DNA from: Candidatus Kaiserbacteria bacterium RIFCSPLOWO2_12_FULL_50_10
GTDB lineage: Bacteria > Patescibacteriota > Minisyncoccia > Phycocordibacterales > UBA918
Direction: 5' to 3'
NCBI GenBank assembly: GCA_001783515.1
Contig: MFMN01000010.1
Location: 22,060 to 54,780 of the forward strand
Length of the DNA: 32,721 nucleotides
Of the stretch, positions 13,887 through 20,908 are shown one piece after another. The notes below the pieces were generated by a model. That model was given only the letters and a program-made list of their open reading frames with translations, did not search any database and was not told where the DNA came from. Every line of letters begins with the position of its first letter. Within the stretch, counting starts at the first letter, position 1. The translations under genes and the position numbers were made by a program.

Positions 13887-14597
13887 ATGACAATTGAACT
13901 CATTCGATTCATGGTACTTACGGCGCTTTCGGTGACACTGCTGGTGCACTTCTCACTTATCACCTTCATTCTTGCGCGCTGCTCCAAAATAGTGAACGCA
14001 TGGATGCTGCTTGCTGTGGTGTTCTATTCAGCCTTGTGGGCGGGATCTGTTGTAGGTTCTATTCTTGCGCCAGACATCATGTGGCTTGCGCTGCGCTACC
14101 ATTTCGGTATTGGCATGCTTGGGTTTTTGTATCTCTATCTCGCGCATTTCCCGAAGGAGACAAAACTTCAGATGCGTCACCTTGCGGTTGCGTCTTTCGC
14201 ATTTGCTATTGCGCTGCTTGCATTTTTGCCAAACGCAATTGCGACGCAGCTTGATATGATTGGTTACGGCTATCAAAATACCTGGGACGGATGGCTCTAT
14301 CCGATTGCGCGATTTGCCATATTTTTTTCTTTTATCAGTGTGATAATCGTTTTGGTGAATCATTTGCGTAATGCAAAAGGTGCGGCGCATATCATTCTTT
14401 CACAGCTCACCATAAGTGTTTGTGCGATTCTGCTCATAAATCTACTCCTCGTTTCAATCCTCCCGTATTTTGGCATTACGTCGCTCGTTGCGCTCACACC
14501 GGTTTCTAACATCATTCTCCTTATGACCATCACGACATTTATAGTGACCGCGCCGATGGCGGGCCTAGACGCACAGTATCACGCTCGTGTGAAATAA
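13887..14597 (+). CDS. Multi-pass membrane protein, 7TM-receptor-like
   Basis: 236 aa with about seven membrane helices: LIRFMVLTALSVTLLVHFSLITFIL, AWMLLAVVFYSALWAGSVVGSIL, ALRYHFGIGMLGFLYLYLAHF, LAVASFAFAIALLAFLP, IARFAIFFSFISVIIVLV, LTISVCAILLINLLLVSIL and VSNIILLMTITTFIVTAPMA. The segment RYHFGIGMLGFLYLYLAHFPKETK resembles the N-terminal 7TM input region of some histidine kinases, but the chain ends just after the last helix (GLDAQYHARVK), where a kinase would normally begin. It may be a receptor without output or a structural membrane protein. No function can be assigned. The next gene, a secreted protein, follows after 80 nt with no clear terminator. Confidence 0.75.
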   Translation: MTIELIRFMVLTALSVTLLVHFSLITFILARCSKIVNAWMLLAVVFYSALWAGSVVGSILAPDIMWLALRYHFGIGMLGFLYLYLAHFPKETKLQMRHLAVASFAFAIALLAFLPNAIATQLDMIGYGYQNTWDGWLYPIARFAIFFSFISVIIVLVNHLRNAKGAAHIILSQLTISVCAILLINLLLVSILPYFGITSLVALTPVSNIILLMTITTFIVTAPMAGLDAQYHARVK

Positions 14598-14677
14598 ATT
14601 GCTTGCTCACGAGTAGTAGTAGATATGACAAGTCGTGAGAAGCTTGCCATCAAGATAATCGTAATTTCTATAACTAT

Positions 14678-15553
14678 ATGAACAAAGCAAAATATATCAT
14701 CCTGCCAGCACTCGTAGGCACCATGGTACTTGGTAGCGCAGGTACCGCACTAGCTGCACAGGAAGGGCAGGATAACGGACAAGGCAAAGGGCGCGGACAA
14801 GAGATGCGTCTCGAAAAGCAAGAAGGAGGCGAACGAGGACGTTCTGATGAGGGGCGTCCTATGGATCGCATCATCGGCGAAATCACCGCACTCAGTGGTA
14901 CAACGCTTACGCTTACCATCAAGGGCCCTGAGGATGAGTCAAAAACACTCACGGTGGATGCATCAAGCGCGACATTTGAAAAAATCACGTTTGATGGAAC
15001 TATGGCGACCGGAACGAGGCCAACGCCAGTCACGCAAACAATTAGCGACCTTGCTGTGGGTGAAAAGGTTGCCGTCAGAATTGATGACGACGAAGATGTC
15101 GATGAAGACACAACCTCAGTTGTTGCAACAGTGGTAACTGAACTTTCAGGTGACATGCCAGAACGTCCCGTAATGATGGGCGGCGAACGACCTGCCTCGT
15201 CTACCAAACAAATGATGGATCCAGGAAAACGAGGCATCGTTGGTGAAGTCACTGATATGGATGGCGACACCCTTACGGTAAAAGCAATGAATGGTACAAC
15301 CTATACCGTTACAGCTTCCGATGCAGAAGTAAAGAACCGTACAACAACCGAGACACTTTCAGATATTGCAGAAGGTGATCGCATTGCTGTTCGCGGAGAG
15401 ATTACGGACACGACAATCGATGCAACCATGATTTTGACGGACATTCCTGCTGCTCCTGCAGACAAGAATGCTGATGACAAAGGGAAGGAGCGAAGCTTCT
15501 TCGGCAAAGTAGGCTCATTCTTCGGAAAGCTCTTTGGCAAGAAGGCTGAATAG
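14678..15553 (+). CDS. Secreted protein with two DUF5666-like repeats and a cationic amphipathic tail
   Basis: 291 aa. A signal peptide (YIILPALVGTMVLGSAGTALAAQ) is followed by a charged Gly/Gln/Arg linker. There are two related beta-rich repeats, RIIGEITALSGTTLTLTIKG ... ISDLAVGEKVAVRI (about 65-130) and GIVGEVTDMDGDTLTVKAMNG ... LSDIAEGDRIAVRGEI (about 186-250), with the G.v..v.g.tltv / vGd.v.vrG pattern of DUF5666, probably an OB-like fold. The end, RSFFGKVGSFFGKLFGKKAE, is a strongly cationic amphipathic helix with a repeated FFGK word. Exported; role unknown. It precedes an ECF sigma factor and a membrane protein with a similar exported domain, suggesting one envelope-related module. Confidence 0.82.
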   Translation: MNKAKYIILPALVGTMVLGSAGTALAAQEGQDNGQGKGRGQEMRLEKQEGGERGRSDEGRPMDRIIGEITALSGTTLTLTIKGPEDESKTLTVDASSATFEKITFDGTMATGTRPTPVTQTISDLAVGEKVAVRIDDDEDVDEDTTSVVATVVTELSGDMPERPVMMGGERPASSTKQMMDPGKRGIVGEVTDMDGDTLTVKAMNGTTYTVTASDAEVKNRTTTETLSDIAEGDRIAVRGEITDTTIDATMILTDIPAAPADKNADDKGKERSFFGKVGSFFGKLFGKKAE

Positions 15554-15554
15554 T

Positions 15555-15582
15555 AAAAAGCGTGTTCTTGAACGCGCTTTTT
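15555..15582 (+). terminator. Terminator after the DUF5666-like gene
   Basis: AAAAAGCG...CGCTTTTT stem continuing to GTT/AAC with one T-G pair. Confidence 0.75.
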
Positions 15583-15634
15583 ATATGAAAGAAATTGCAG
15601 GGAACTGAGTAATACTATAGAGTAACACTACGAT

Positions 15635-16201
15635 ATGCAGGATATTGATGCACTTTCTGACGAAACAATAATCAAGCGTGTTTGCGCAGGCGAGACGTAT
15701 TTGTATGGACATATTATGGATCGCTACGCTGACAAACTTGTGCGGTACGGGCGAAAATTTGTCACGGACAGCACCGCCATTGAAGACGCGGTACAAGACG
15801 TCTTTACGAGTGCCTACCTCAACATCAACAGCTTTGACACATCACGCAAATTTCAATCATGGATTTATCGCATTGCGCACAATGCCTTTGTGAATCTGTT
15901 GCGCCAGAAGAAACGTGCGTGGCTCTCGGTGGAATGGGATACGCTCGTGGCGTTCCCCTCATTTGACACGCACGATGAAGACGAGCGTCAGCGGAAAGAG
16001 ATAGCAAAACTTATAGACGCTGGTCTCGAGGGGCTCGATGAGAAATATCGCGAAATCCTTCTCCTCCATTATCAGCACAACTTCGCGTATAAAGACATCA
16101 GCGACGTGCTGCATATCCCGATGGGTACCGTTGCGATACGTATGAAGCGGGCGAAAGCAGCACTACAGAAACAGTTACCTCACGACATATATGAAAAATA
16201 A
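15635..16201 (+). CDS. ECF-type RNA polymerase sigma factor
   Basis: 188 aa with the two-domain ECF layout. Sigma2 is LYGHIMDRYADKLVRYGRKFVTDSTAIEDAVQDVFTSAYLNINSF followed by KFQSWIYRIAHNAFVNLLRQKKR (about 25-98). Sigma4 is LEGLDEKYREILLLHYQHNFAYKDISDVLHIPMGTVAIRMKRAKAALQKQL (about 132-180), including the -35-reading helix-turn-helix. There is no sigma1.1 or sigma3. It directs core polymerase to a small regulon in response to an external cue. The gene overlaps the downstream membrane protein by 11 bp, the typical sigma/anti-sigma coupling. An AT-rich TAATACTAT region lies upstream, but I cannot fix the promoter. Confidence 0.92.
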   Translation: MQDIDALSDETIIKRVCAGETYLYGHIMDRYADKLVRYGRKFVTDSTAIEDAVQDVFTSAYLNINSFDTSRKFQSWIYRIAHNAFVNLLRQKKRAWLSVEWDTLVAFPSFDTHDEDERQRKEIAKLIDAGLEGLDEKYREILLLHYQHNFAYKDISDVLHIPMGTVAIRMKRAKAALQKQLPHDIYEK

Positions 16202-16880
16202 ATTTGATCACCTTAAGGAAAAACTCATGACCGATATTGCATCGGGGGTACTAACGCCTGCACCTCGCTGGAAAAAAATACTTCAGTCAGTGCTTTTAGT
16301 GACTCTCGTTCTCGCTATCTTTCTGCTTACGGCTCTAGTATTTGTCTATCTCTTCCACGCACTCCGCTCGGCCGGAATATCGGCGCTCCTCGGTTTTGGC
16401 TGGCGCGGCATCATCTTGTTTCTTTTTCTCATTCCGTGGAGTCTTATAGTTGTCGATATCCTTTTTGTCCTTCTGCTTATCCATATTGCAAAACGTTTTG
16501 AAATTGCTTGGAAAGTGCCACGCCTCTACCTTGCTATGTTCTTGCTTCTTGCTGCATGGAGCGCGGGCTACGTACTCGATAGGCCAGTGAATGAGCGTAT
16601 GGAGCGAGAGGAGCTTTACGAACGTCCTGCACCTCCGCCAGTAGGCGAGGGGTTCACGCACGGTATCATCCTTACGCTCGATGCACCCGAGTGTATCCTC
16701 AGCATTGTTGACGAACGCACGGGCGATACTATAGAAGTATGGGCGGTGCCACCAGCGTGCGAGCAGCTTGTGCGCTATGACGTTGGCGAAAGTGTCATAC
16801 TTGCCGGCACCGATGAAGATGGAATCCTTACGGTATACGGTATCAGGCATGATATCCGTCCATCACGAAGAGAGGACTAA
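16191..16880 (+). CDS. Membrane protein coupled to the ECF sigma factor, candidate regulator
   Basis: 229 aa. Residues 1-28 are cytosolic (MKNKFDHLKEKLMTDIASGVLTPAPRWKK). Three membrane helices follow (ILQSVLLVTLVLAIFLLTALVFVYLF, GIILFLFLIPWSLIVVDILFVLLLI, LYLAMFLLLAAWSAGYVL), then an exported C-terminal domain (HGIILTLDAPECILSIVDERTGDTIEVWAVPP ... YDVGESVILAGTDEDGILTVYGIR). That domain has the strand order and VGesVilaG word of the DUF5666-like repeats in the 14678 protein. The 11-bp overlap with the sigma gene suggests translational coupling and an anti-sigma or sensor role. However, no zinc anti-sigma (ZAS) motif or RsgI/FecR homology is visible, so this is inferred from position. Confidence 0.8.
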   Translation: MKNKFDHLKEKLMTDIASGVLTPAPRWKKILQSVLLVTLVLAIFLLTALVFVYLFHALRSAGISALLGFGWRGIILFLFLIPWSLIVVDILFVLLLIHIAKRFEIAWKVPRLYLAMFLLLAAWSAGYVLDRPVNERMEREELYERPAPPPVGEGFTHGIILTLDAPECILSIVDERTGDTIEVWAVPPACEQLVRYDVGESVILAGTDEDGILTVYGIRHDIRPSRRED

Positions 16881-16886
16881 CAAAAG

Positions 16887-16907
16887 CACCGCACACGCGG
16901 TGTTTTT
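16887..16907 (+). terminator. Terminator after the sigma operon
   Basis: CACCGC-acac-GCGGTG followed by TTTTT, 13 nt before the next -10. Confidence 0.8.
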
Positions 16908-16919
16908 GTGTCGCCCTGG

Positions 16920-16925
16920 TATACT
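16920..16925 (+). promoter_or_regulatory. Extended -10 of the dehydrogenase gene (leaderless)
   Basis: TGG-TATACT, 6 nt before ATG 16932. Confidence 0.65.
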
Positions 16926-16931
16926 TACTGC

Positions 16932-17894
16932 ATGAAGAAAATATTTGTCACACGAGCCATTCCCGAGGCCGGCATTGCGAAATTGCGCGATGCAGCATAC
17001 GACGTTGTCGTGAGCAAAAAAGATGGCGTTCTTACCAAAGAAGAACTTATAGTTGCTTTGCATGCTGCGCCGTATGATGCGGTGCTCTCGCTCCTCACTG
17101 ACCACATTGACGGTGACGTGCTTGATGCGGTGCCAACCGCAAAAATAGTTGCAAACTATGCGGTTGGGTTTGATAATATTGATCTAACTGCAGCGAAAGA
17201 ACGAGGCGTGACGGTGACAAATACACCGGGCGTGCTTACGCAGGCGGTAGCAGAGCATACCTTTGCGCTTCTCCTTGCCGTAGCGCGCCGCATTCCCGAG
17301 AGTGACCGCTTCACGCGCGCAGGGAAGTATGTTGGCTGGGAGCCCGAGCTTCTTGTCGGTGCGGAGTTAAAAGGAAAGACACTTGGACTCCTTGGCGCAG
17401 GGCGTATCGGTGGCGAAGTCGCACGTATTGCGCTTGCCTTTGGTATGAAGGTTACCTACTACGATATTGCACAAAATGTGCCACTCGACGCGATTGGCGC
17501 AACGTACTCCGCGTCGGTGGATGATGTGCTCCGCGGCGCCGACTTTGTCTCAATCCACGTCCCGCTCCTACCAACAACGCAGCATCTTATCAGTGCTGAG
17601 CGCCTTGCGCTTATGAAGAGAGCGGCATACCTTATCAACACTTCGCGCGGGCCCGTTATTGATGAGGTGGCGCTTGTTGCCGCGCTTCGTGCTCATACTA
17701 TCGCAGGTGCTGCACTCGACGTCTTTGAGTATGAACCCGCGCTCACCGAAGGTCTTACCGAACTCGAGAATGTTGTGCTTACGCCACACATAGCTTCAGC
17801 AACCAAAGAAGCGCGCGACGCCATGGCGCTCCTCGCCGCTGAAAATATTATTACCTTCCTGAACGGAGAAGCTCCACCAAACAAAGTAGCATGA
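16932..17894 (+). CDS. D-isomer-specific 2-hydroxyacid dehydrogenase (glyoxylate/hydroxypyruvate reductase-like)
   Basis: 320 aa NAD(P)-dependent oxidoreductase that interconverts a 2-oxoacid and a D-2-hydroxyacid. The nucleotide-binding Rossmann motif is LLGAGRIGGEVARIALAFGMKVTYYD (about 153-178). The catalytic triad is Arg in INTSRGPVID (about 236), Glu in DVFEYEP (about 265) and His in LTPHIAS (about 283). The substrate-domain motif KIVANYAVGFDNIDLTAAKERGVTVTNTPG is also typical. Overall likeness is to glyoxylate/hydroxypyruvate reductase or D-lactate dehydrogenase-type enzymes; the exact substrate cannot be read. In a fermentative cell it could reoxidise NADH. The track start lies upstream of the -10, so ATG 16932 is used. 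Monocistronic. Confidence 0.92.
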   Translation: MKKIFVTRAIPEAGIAKLRDAAYDVVVSKKDGVLTKEELIVALHAAPYDAVLSLLTDHIDGDVLDAVPTAKIVANYAVGFDNIDLTAAKERGVTVTNTPGVLTQAVAEHTFALLLAVARRIPESDRFTRAGKYVGWEPELLVGAELKGKTLGLLGAGRIGGEVARIALAFGMKVTYYDIAQNVPLDAIGATYSASVDDVLRGADFVSIHVPLLPTTQHLISAERLALMKRAAYLINTSRGPVIDEVALVAALRAHTIAGAALDVFEYEPALTEGLTELENVVLTPHIASATKEARDAMALLAAENIITFLNGEAPPNKVA

Positions 17895-17954
17895 AACTCC
17901 CCGCACGGAGCGCTGGGTATCCCCCGCAGCACTCCGTGCGGTACCGGGGAGTTT
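17894..17954 (+). terminator. Long two-part hairpin after the dehydrogenase gene
   Basis: AAACTCCCC/GGGGAGTTT outer and CACGGAG/CTCCGTG inner stems around a 19-nt loop. Only three T follow, so it may be an mRNA-stabilising structure rather than an efficient terminator. Confidence 0.55.
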
Positions 17955-18047
17955 ACTGCATGCATGCGCCGCCCGCCGGCGGCACTAATTTTTTGGTTGC
18001 ATTCATCCACTAGCAGAGCTAGTGGTGTTCTGCAACACTGCAGATAA
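17955..18047. repeat. Palindrome-rich intergenic stretch
   Basis: Contains the short inverted repeats GCCGcccgcCGGC and CCACTAG-cagag-CTAGTGG (18008-18026), with no coding capacity. Confidence 0.4.
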
Positions 18048-18083
18048 AAACAACAGACCTCCGCGAATGGAGGTCTGTTGTTT
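18048..18083. terminator. Bidirectional terminator between dehydrogenase and hxlR genes
   Basis: Perfect 15-bp AAACAACAGACCTCC stem with a 6-nt loop. Confidence 0.85.
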
Positions 18084-18085
18084 GT

Positions 18086-18409
18086 CTATTTCGGCACATT
18101 TGCAAAGGTATTAATTGCGGTGAGTACAGGCTTCAGCTTTTTGCCGTAGGATGTTATTGCGTATTCTACACGCGGTGGGTGGACAAGGAATTCTGTACGA
18201 GTGATGAGTCCCTCTTCTTCGGCGAGTTTGAGCTTGAGGGTGAGGGTGCGACGCGAGATGCCAGGGAGCAACTCGACAAGTTGTGTAAAACGTAGCGGTG
18301 ACGTAGCAATGAGTGCGCGAAGGATGAGGAGGAGCCAAAAATCACCCACAAGTTTTGTTGCGGTGCTCATGGGGCAATCCGTGCAGACTTTCGGTAGCTT
18401 TCGTGGCAT
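18086..18409 (-). CDS. HxlR (DUF24)-family transcriptional regulator
   Basis: 107 aa winged helix-turn-helix repressor or activator. CTDCPMSTATKLVGDFWLLLILRAL (about 9-33), LRFTQLVELLPGISRRTLTLKLKLAEEEGLITR and PPRVEYAITSYGKKLKPVLTAI follow the HxlR consensus. The Cys before Pro (CP at about 12-13) is the conserved cysteine that senses disulfide or electrophile stress in YodB/HypR-type members; an extra Cys lies at about 9. The ORF track extends 89 codons upstream across the divergent promoter region. ATG 18409 is chosen from protein similarity and a -10 box 6 nt upstream. Divergent from a nitroreductase, as hypR is from hypO in Bacillus, so it probably controls that gene through the palindrome at 18443-18461. 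Confidence 0.9.
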   Translation of the reverse strand: MPRKLPKVCTDCPMSTATKLVGDFWLLLILRALIATSPLRFTQLVELLPGISRRTLTLKLKLAEEEGLITRTEFLVHPPRVEYAITSYGKKLKPVLTAINTFANVPK

Positions 18410-18415
18410 AGAGTA

Positions 18416-18421
18416 CGTATA
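18416..18421 (-). promoter_or_regulatory. Extended -10 of the hxlR-like gene (leaderless)
   Basis: Minus strand TGG-TATACG, 6 nt before ATG 18409. Confidence 0.55.
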
Positions 18422-18442
18422 CCACACGAATTGTTGTGTGTC

Positions 18443-18461
18443 TAGTTTACGAAGTAAACTA
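18443..18461. promoter_or_regulatory. Candidate HxlR operator
   Basis: Perfect 8-3-8 inverted repeat TAGTTTAC-gaa-GTAAACTA, centred between the divergent -10 boxes and covering both -35 positions. One bound dimer could control both genes. Confidence 0.55.
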
Positions 18462-18469
18462 AGAGATGG

Positions 18470-18475
18470 TATACA
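18470..18475 (+). promoter_or_regulatory. Extended -10 of the nitroreductase gene
   Basis: TGG-TATACA, 31 nt before ATG 18507; the implied ~25-nt leader lacks a clear Shine-Dalgarno site. Confidence 0.5.
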
Positions 18476-18506
18476 ATGCTGTACAAAGTAAATCAAAAAA
18501 TAAAGT

Positions 18507-19148
18507 ATGCATTCAATCCATGACGCGCTCACGTGGCGCTTCGCAACCCATGCATTTGATACAGCCAAGAAAGTATCAGATACAGATATCGACGCCATCG
18601 CAGAAGCAGGGAATCTTATGCCGACCGCATATGGTCTCCAGCCGTTCCGTATTATCAGCATTGCTGACGATGCCAAGAAAGCAAAGCTTCTCGAAGCAAC
18701 CTATGGTCAGACACACTATGTAGAAAACTCACATCTTTTCGTACTTGCTATTCGTACCGATATTGATGCGGCTATGATTTCTGAATATGCGCGCCGTATT
18801 GAAACAACTCGAGGATTCTCCGAAGGTTCTGCATCAGCATTCGAAGATATGATGCTCGGCGACATTACGAATCGTCCGCAAGACTCACTCCCCGCATGGG
18901 CGACAAAGCAAGCGTATCTCGCGCTTGGCGGCATGATTGCAGAGGCGTCACTTCGTGGTATCGACAGTCACGTTGCAGAAGGATTCATGCCTGATGCATA
19001 TGACGAGATGCTTGGACTGAGGGAAAAGAATCTTCACACAGTCGTGATTATGGCAGTCGGCTATCGCGCGGCATCTCCGCTAGATGAGCAGCGCAAGTCG
19101 GCAGTGAAGGTGCGCGTGCCGAAGGAAGAAATGCACATAAAACTCTAA
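18507..19148 (+). CDS. NAD(P)H nitroreductase family flavoprotein
   Basis: 213 aa. The start HSIHDALTWRFATHAFDTAKKVSDTDIDAIAEAGNLMPTAYGLQPFRIISI matches the FMN-binding N-terminus of NfsB-like nitroreductases (Arg near the phosphate, then LxPSSxGLQPWRFxxV). WATKQAYLALGGMIAEASLRGIDSHVAEGFMPDAYDEMLGL is the family's central helix and dimer region, and VVIMAVGYRAASPLDEQRKSAVKVR the C-terminal signature (vGyr...d). Such enzymes are FMN-dependent homodimers reducing quinones, nitro compounds or other electrophiles with NAD(P)H. It is paired with a divergent HxlR regulator and 6 bp before a DUF1993 gene, indicating a redox or electrophile-responsive operon. Confidence 0.9.
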   Translation: MHSIHDALTWRFATHAFDTAKKVSDTDIDAIAEAGNLMPTAYGLQPFRIISIADDAKKAKLLEATYGQTHYVENSHLFVLAIRTDIDAAMISEYARRIETTRGFSEGSASAFEDMMLGDITNRPQDSLPAWATKQAYLALGGMIAEASLRGIDSHVAEGFMPDAYDEMLGLREKNLHTVVIMAVGYRAASPLDEQRKSAVKVRVPKEEMHIKL

Positions 19149-19154
19149 GCATCT

Positions 19155-19694
19155 ATGACATTCAATCTCTACGAAGCGACCGTGCCCGGGTTCATCCGCG
19201 CACTTGCGGCACTTAAGGAAAACCTCAAGAAAGGCGAAGCGTACGCAGTCAGCCGCAAAGCGTTCTTTCATCAAGAAGGACAGCTCGAGGGCGACCTCCT
19301 CAAACAACAACTCATGTTTGATCAGTTTAACCTGCTGAAACAGGTGCAGATTGCGTGCGACAATGCAAAACTTGGCGCCGCACGTATTGCTGGCGTGGAA
19401 GCTCCGGTGCACGCAGATAACGAAACAACATTTGCGGAACTGTACGCGCGTATCGACAGCGTTATCGCCTTCCTGCAAACACTTGAACCGTCGGCATTCA
19501 CAGGAAAAGAAGAGACCGCTATCGGCAACCCCTATTGGGAAGGAAAGACCATGCCTGCGAGGGGCTACGTCGTGCATCATCTTGTGCCAAACTTTTATTT
19601 CCACGTCACTACCGCATATGCGATTATGCGTGCAAGCGGCGTACTCCTCGGAAAGTCCGATTTCTTTGGCGAGCGACGCTTTCTGCCTGCATAG
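19155..19694 (+). CDS. DUF1993 family protein
   Basis: 179 aa, the usual size of DUF1993 (a DinB-like four-helix family). MTFNLYEATVPGFIRALAALKENLKKGEAYA opens the family. FNLLKQVQIACDNAKLGAARIAGVEAPVHADNETTFAELYARIDSVIAFLQTL and NFYFHVTTAYAIMRASGVLLGKSDFFG are near-consensus. A His pair in VVHHLVPNFYFH could bind metal, as in DinB-like proteins. No biochemical function is established. It lies 6 bp after the nitroreductase, without its own promoter, so it shares that transcript. Confidence 0.88.
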   Translation: MTFNLYEATVPGFIRALAALKENLKKGEAYAVSRKAFFHQEGQLEGDLLKQQLMFDQFNLLKQVQIACDNAKLGAARIAGVEAPVHADNETTFAELYARIDSVIAFLQTLEPSAFTGKEETAIGNPYWEGKTMPARGYVVHHLVPNFYFHVTTAYAIMRASGVLLGKSDFFGERRFLPA

Positions 19695-19730
19695 GAAGTT
19701 AAAGTGAAAATGGTATTTCTAGGATTACCG

Positions 19731-19738
19731 TATACACT
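19731..19738 (+). promoter_or_regulatory. -10 region of the small XRE gene (leaderless)
   Basis: Overlapping TATACA/TACACT; with TACACT (19733-19738) the gap to ATG 19745 is 6 nt. Confidence 0.5.
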
Positions 19739-19744
19739 ATCCAT

Positions 19745-19969
19745 ATGGCAATGAGTAAGAAATTTCAGCCTAAGTATAAGCGCATGATGGAACGTCTACG
19801 TACGGCTCGTCTTGAAGCGAACATGACCCAAGAAGAGGTCGGTGCGAAAATCAAGCAGCCGCAGGCGTTCGTCTCCAAAATAGAACGCGGCGAACGAAAT
19901 GTCGACGCAATCGAAATGGCAGAACTTGCAAAGCTCTACAAGAAGTCAATCGACTACTTCGTAGGATAA
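19745..19969 (+). CDS. Small XRE-type helix-turn-helix DNA-binding protein
   Basis: 74 aa consisting of one Cro/C1-type domain. MERLRTARLEANMTQEEVGAKIKQPQAFVSKIERGERNVDAIEMAELAKLYKKSIDYFVG contains the HTH (TQEEVGAKI then QAFVSKIERGER as recognition helix) and the family's terminal helix. No dimerisation or effector domain is attached. The basic N-terminus (SKKFQPKYKRMM) may contact DNA. It probably regulates itself or a small set of genes; no toxin partner is adjacent. A second in-frame ATG 6 nt later is possible, but the -10 spacing favours 19745. A 38-bp palindromic terminator follows. Confidence 0.9.
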   Translation: MAMSKKFQPKYKRMMERLRTARLEANMTQEEVGAKIKQPQAFVSKIERGERNVDAIEMAELAKLYKKSIDYFVG

Positions 19970-20016
19970 CGGCCCCTTTATAACCAAAAGGGTACACCGT
20001 TGCTTATATCAAGGCA

Positions 20017-20054
20017 CCACAAGAAAACACTGCATATGCAGTGTTTTCTTGTGG
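20017..20054. terminator. Perfect 38-bp palindromic bidirectional terminator
   Basis: CCACAAGAAAACACTGCAT and its exact reverse complement abut without a spacer, between the convergent XRE and rlmH genes. Confidence 0.75.
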
Positions 20055-20064
20055 CCATTTCTCA

Positions 20065-20526
20065 CTATCCTGCGTGGTGATATTTGCTGCCGTGCGTAAT
20101 TGCTCGTGCGCGATACGCTTGCTCAAGCACCATGATGCGCGCAAGGTCGTGTGGGAAAATCATATCACTGAGCGAAATGACGACGTTTGCCCGTTTGCGT
20201 ACCGCATCGCTCATACCGTATGCACCACCAACAATACAGACGGCGCGCATGCTGTTCGACGCCACCTGTTCAAGAACATGTGCGAATTTTTCAGAAGAGT
20301 AGCGAGCGCCGCGCTCATCGAATGCGATCACGAAATCCTTGTCGTCGATTACTTTGAGCATTTTTGCGCCCTCGTCAGTGCGTCGTTTTCCTGCATCGGT
20401 TTCCTTACTGTTGATAAGCTGTACCGAAACCTTCTCCGTGCGGGAAAGTCTCGACTCGTAGTCGGTCCCAAGTGTTCGTGCGTCAGCGTCCCACGAACCA
20501 CCGCCAAAAAGAAAAAGTATTTGCAT
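20065..20526 (-). CDS. rlmH: 23S rRNA (pseudouridine1915-N3)-methyltransferase RlmH
   Basis: 153 aa SPOUT methyltransferase, the usual length. It uses SAM to methylate pseudouridine 1915 in helix 69 of 23S rRNA on assembled 70S ribosomes. Motifs: VIAFDERGARYSSEKFAHVL (about 67-86), the glycine loop CIVGGAYGMSDAV (about 96-108), and the C-terminal knot VISLSDMIFPHDLARIMVLEQAYRARAITHGSKYHHAG. The family's LEQLYRAxxIxxGxxYH pattern is kept. Start ATG 20526 lies 6 nt after TACACT, a leaderless arrangement. Monocistronic and divergent from the glutaredoxin operon. Confidence 0.95.
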   Translation of the reverse strand: MQILFLFGGGSWDADARTLGTDYESRLSRTEKVSVQLINSKETDAGKRRTDEGAKMLKVIDDKDFVIAFDERGARYSSEKFAHVLEQVASNSMRAVCIVGGAYGMSDAVRKRANVVISLSDMIFPHDLARIMVLEQAYRARAITHGSKYHHAG

Positions 20527-20532
20527 GCAAAA

Positions 20533-20538
20533 AGTGTA
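20533..20538 (-). promoter_or_regulatory. Extended -10 of rlmH (leaderless)
   Basis: Minus strand TGC-TACACT, 6 nt before the ATG. Confidence 0.6.
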
Positions 20539-20554
20539 GCAGAATTATGTACTT

Positions 20555-20581
20555 TTGTCATTCGCTATGACGGGGTATACT
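20555..20581 (+). promoter_or_regulatory. Promoter of the glutaredoxin operon
   Basis: TTGTCA, 15-nt spacer, TATACT. Unlike its neighbours it leaves a ~23-nt leader with an AAGGA Shine-Dalgarno site 8-9 nt before ATG 20611. Confidence 0.5.
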
Positions 20582-20610
20582 GAAGATATTAGTGGTTAAG
20601 GAAAAAACAT

Positions 20611-20901
20611 ATGTTGACGTTATTTGTGAAGTCGGGCTGCCCGTATTGTGCGAAGGTGCTCATGGCAGCTGAGGAGCTCGGGCTCTCGTTTGAGGAGAAA
20701 AATATAGCTGACGACGCTGTGGCAGAAGAGCTCATTGCGCTCGGCGGCACACGACAAGTGCCGTATCTTGTTGATAGCGACCGGTCGGTGGCAATGTATG
20801 AATCCGACGATATTGTCGAGTATCTGCGCGCCCACTATGGCAGCCATCCGCTCGAGACGGAAGGGGAGACAGTGCCTGCGCACGATGGTGAAGAACTCTA
20901 A
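20611..20901 (+). CDS. Glutaredoxin (CPYC type)
   Basis: 96 aa thioredoxin fold. LTLFVKSGCPYCAKVLMAAEELG has the classical CPYC redox centre (residues 10-13). RQVPYLVDSDRSVAMYESDDIVEYLRAHYG has the cis-Pro loop and the ESDDIVEYL substrate-thiol (glutathione) binding motif, which also occurs in GST N-terminal domains. It therefore resembles glutathione-type glutaredoxins, whereas the 651 gene is more NrdH/YruB-like. The acidic tail (ETEGETVPAHDGEEL) looks disordered. First gene of a three-gene operon with a DUF167 protein and a hibernation factor. Confidence 0.9.
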   Translation: MLTLFVKSGCPYCAKVLMAAEELGLSFEEKNIADDAVAEELIALGGTRQVPYLVDSDRSVAMYESDDIVEYLRAHYGSHPLETEGETVPAHDGEEL

Positions 20902-20908
20902 GGAGTAT

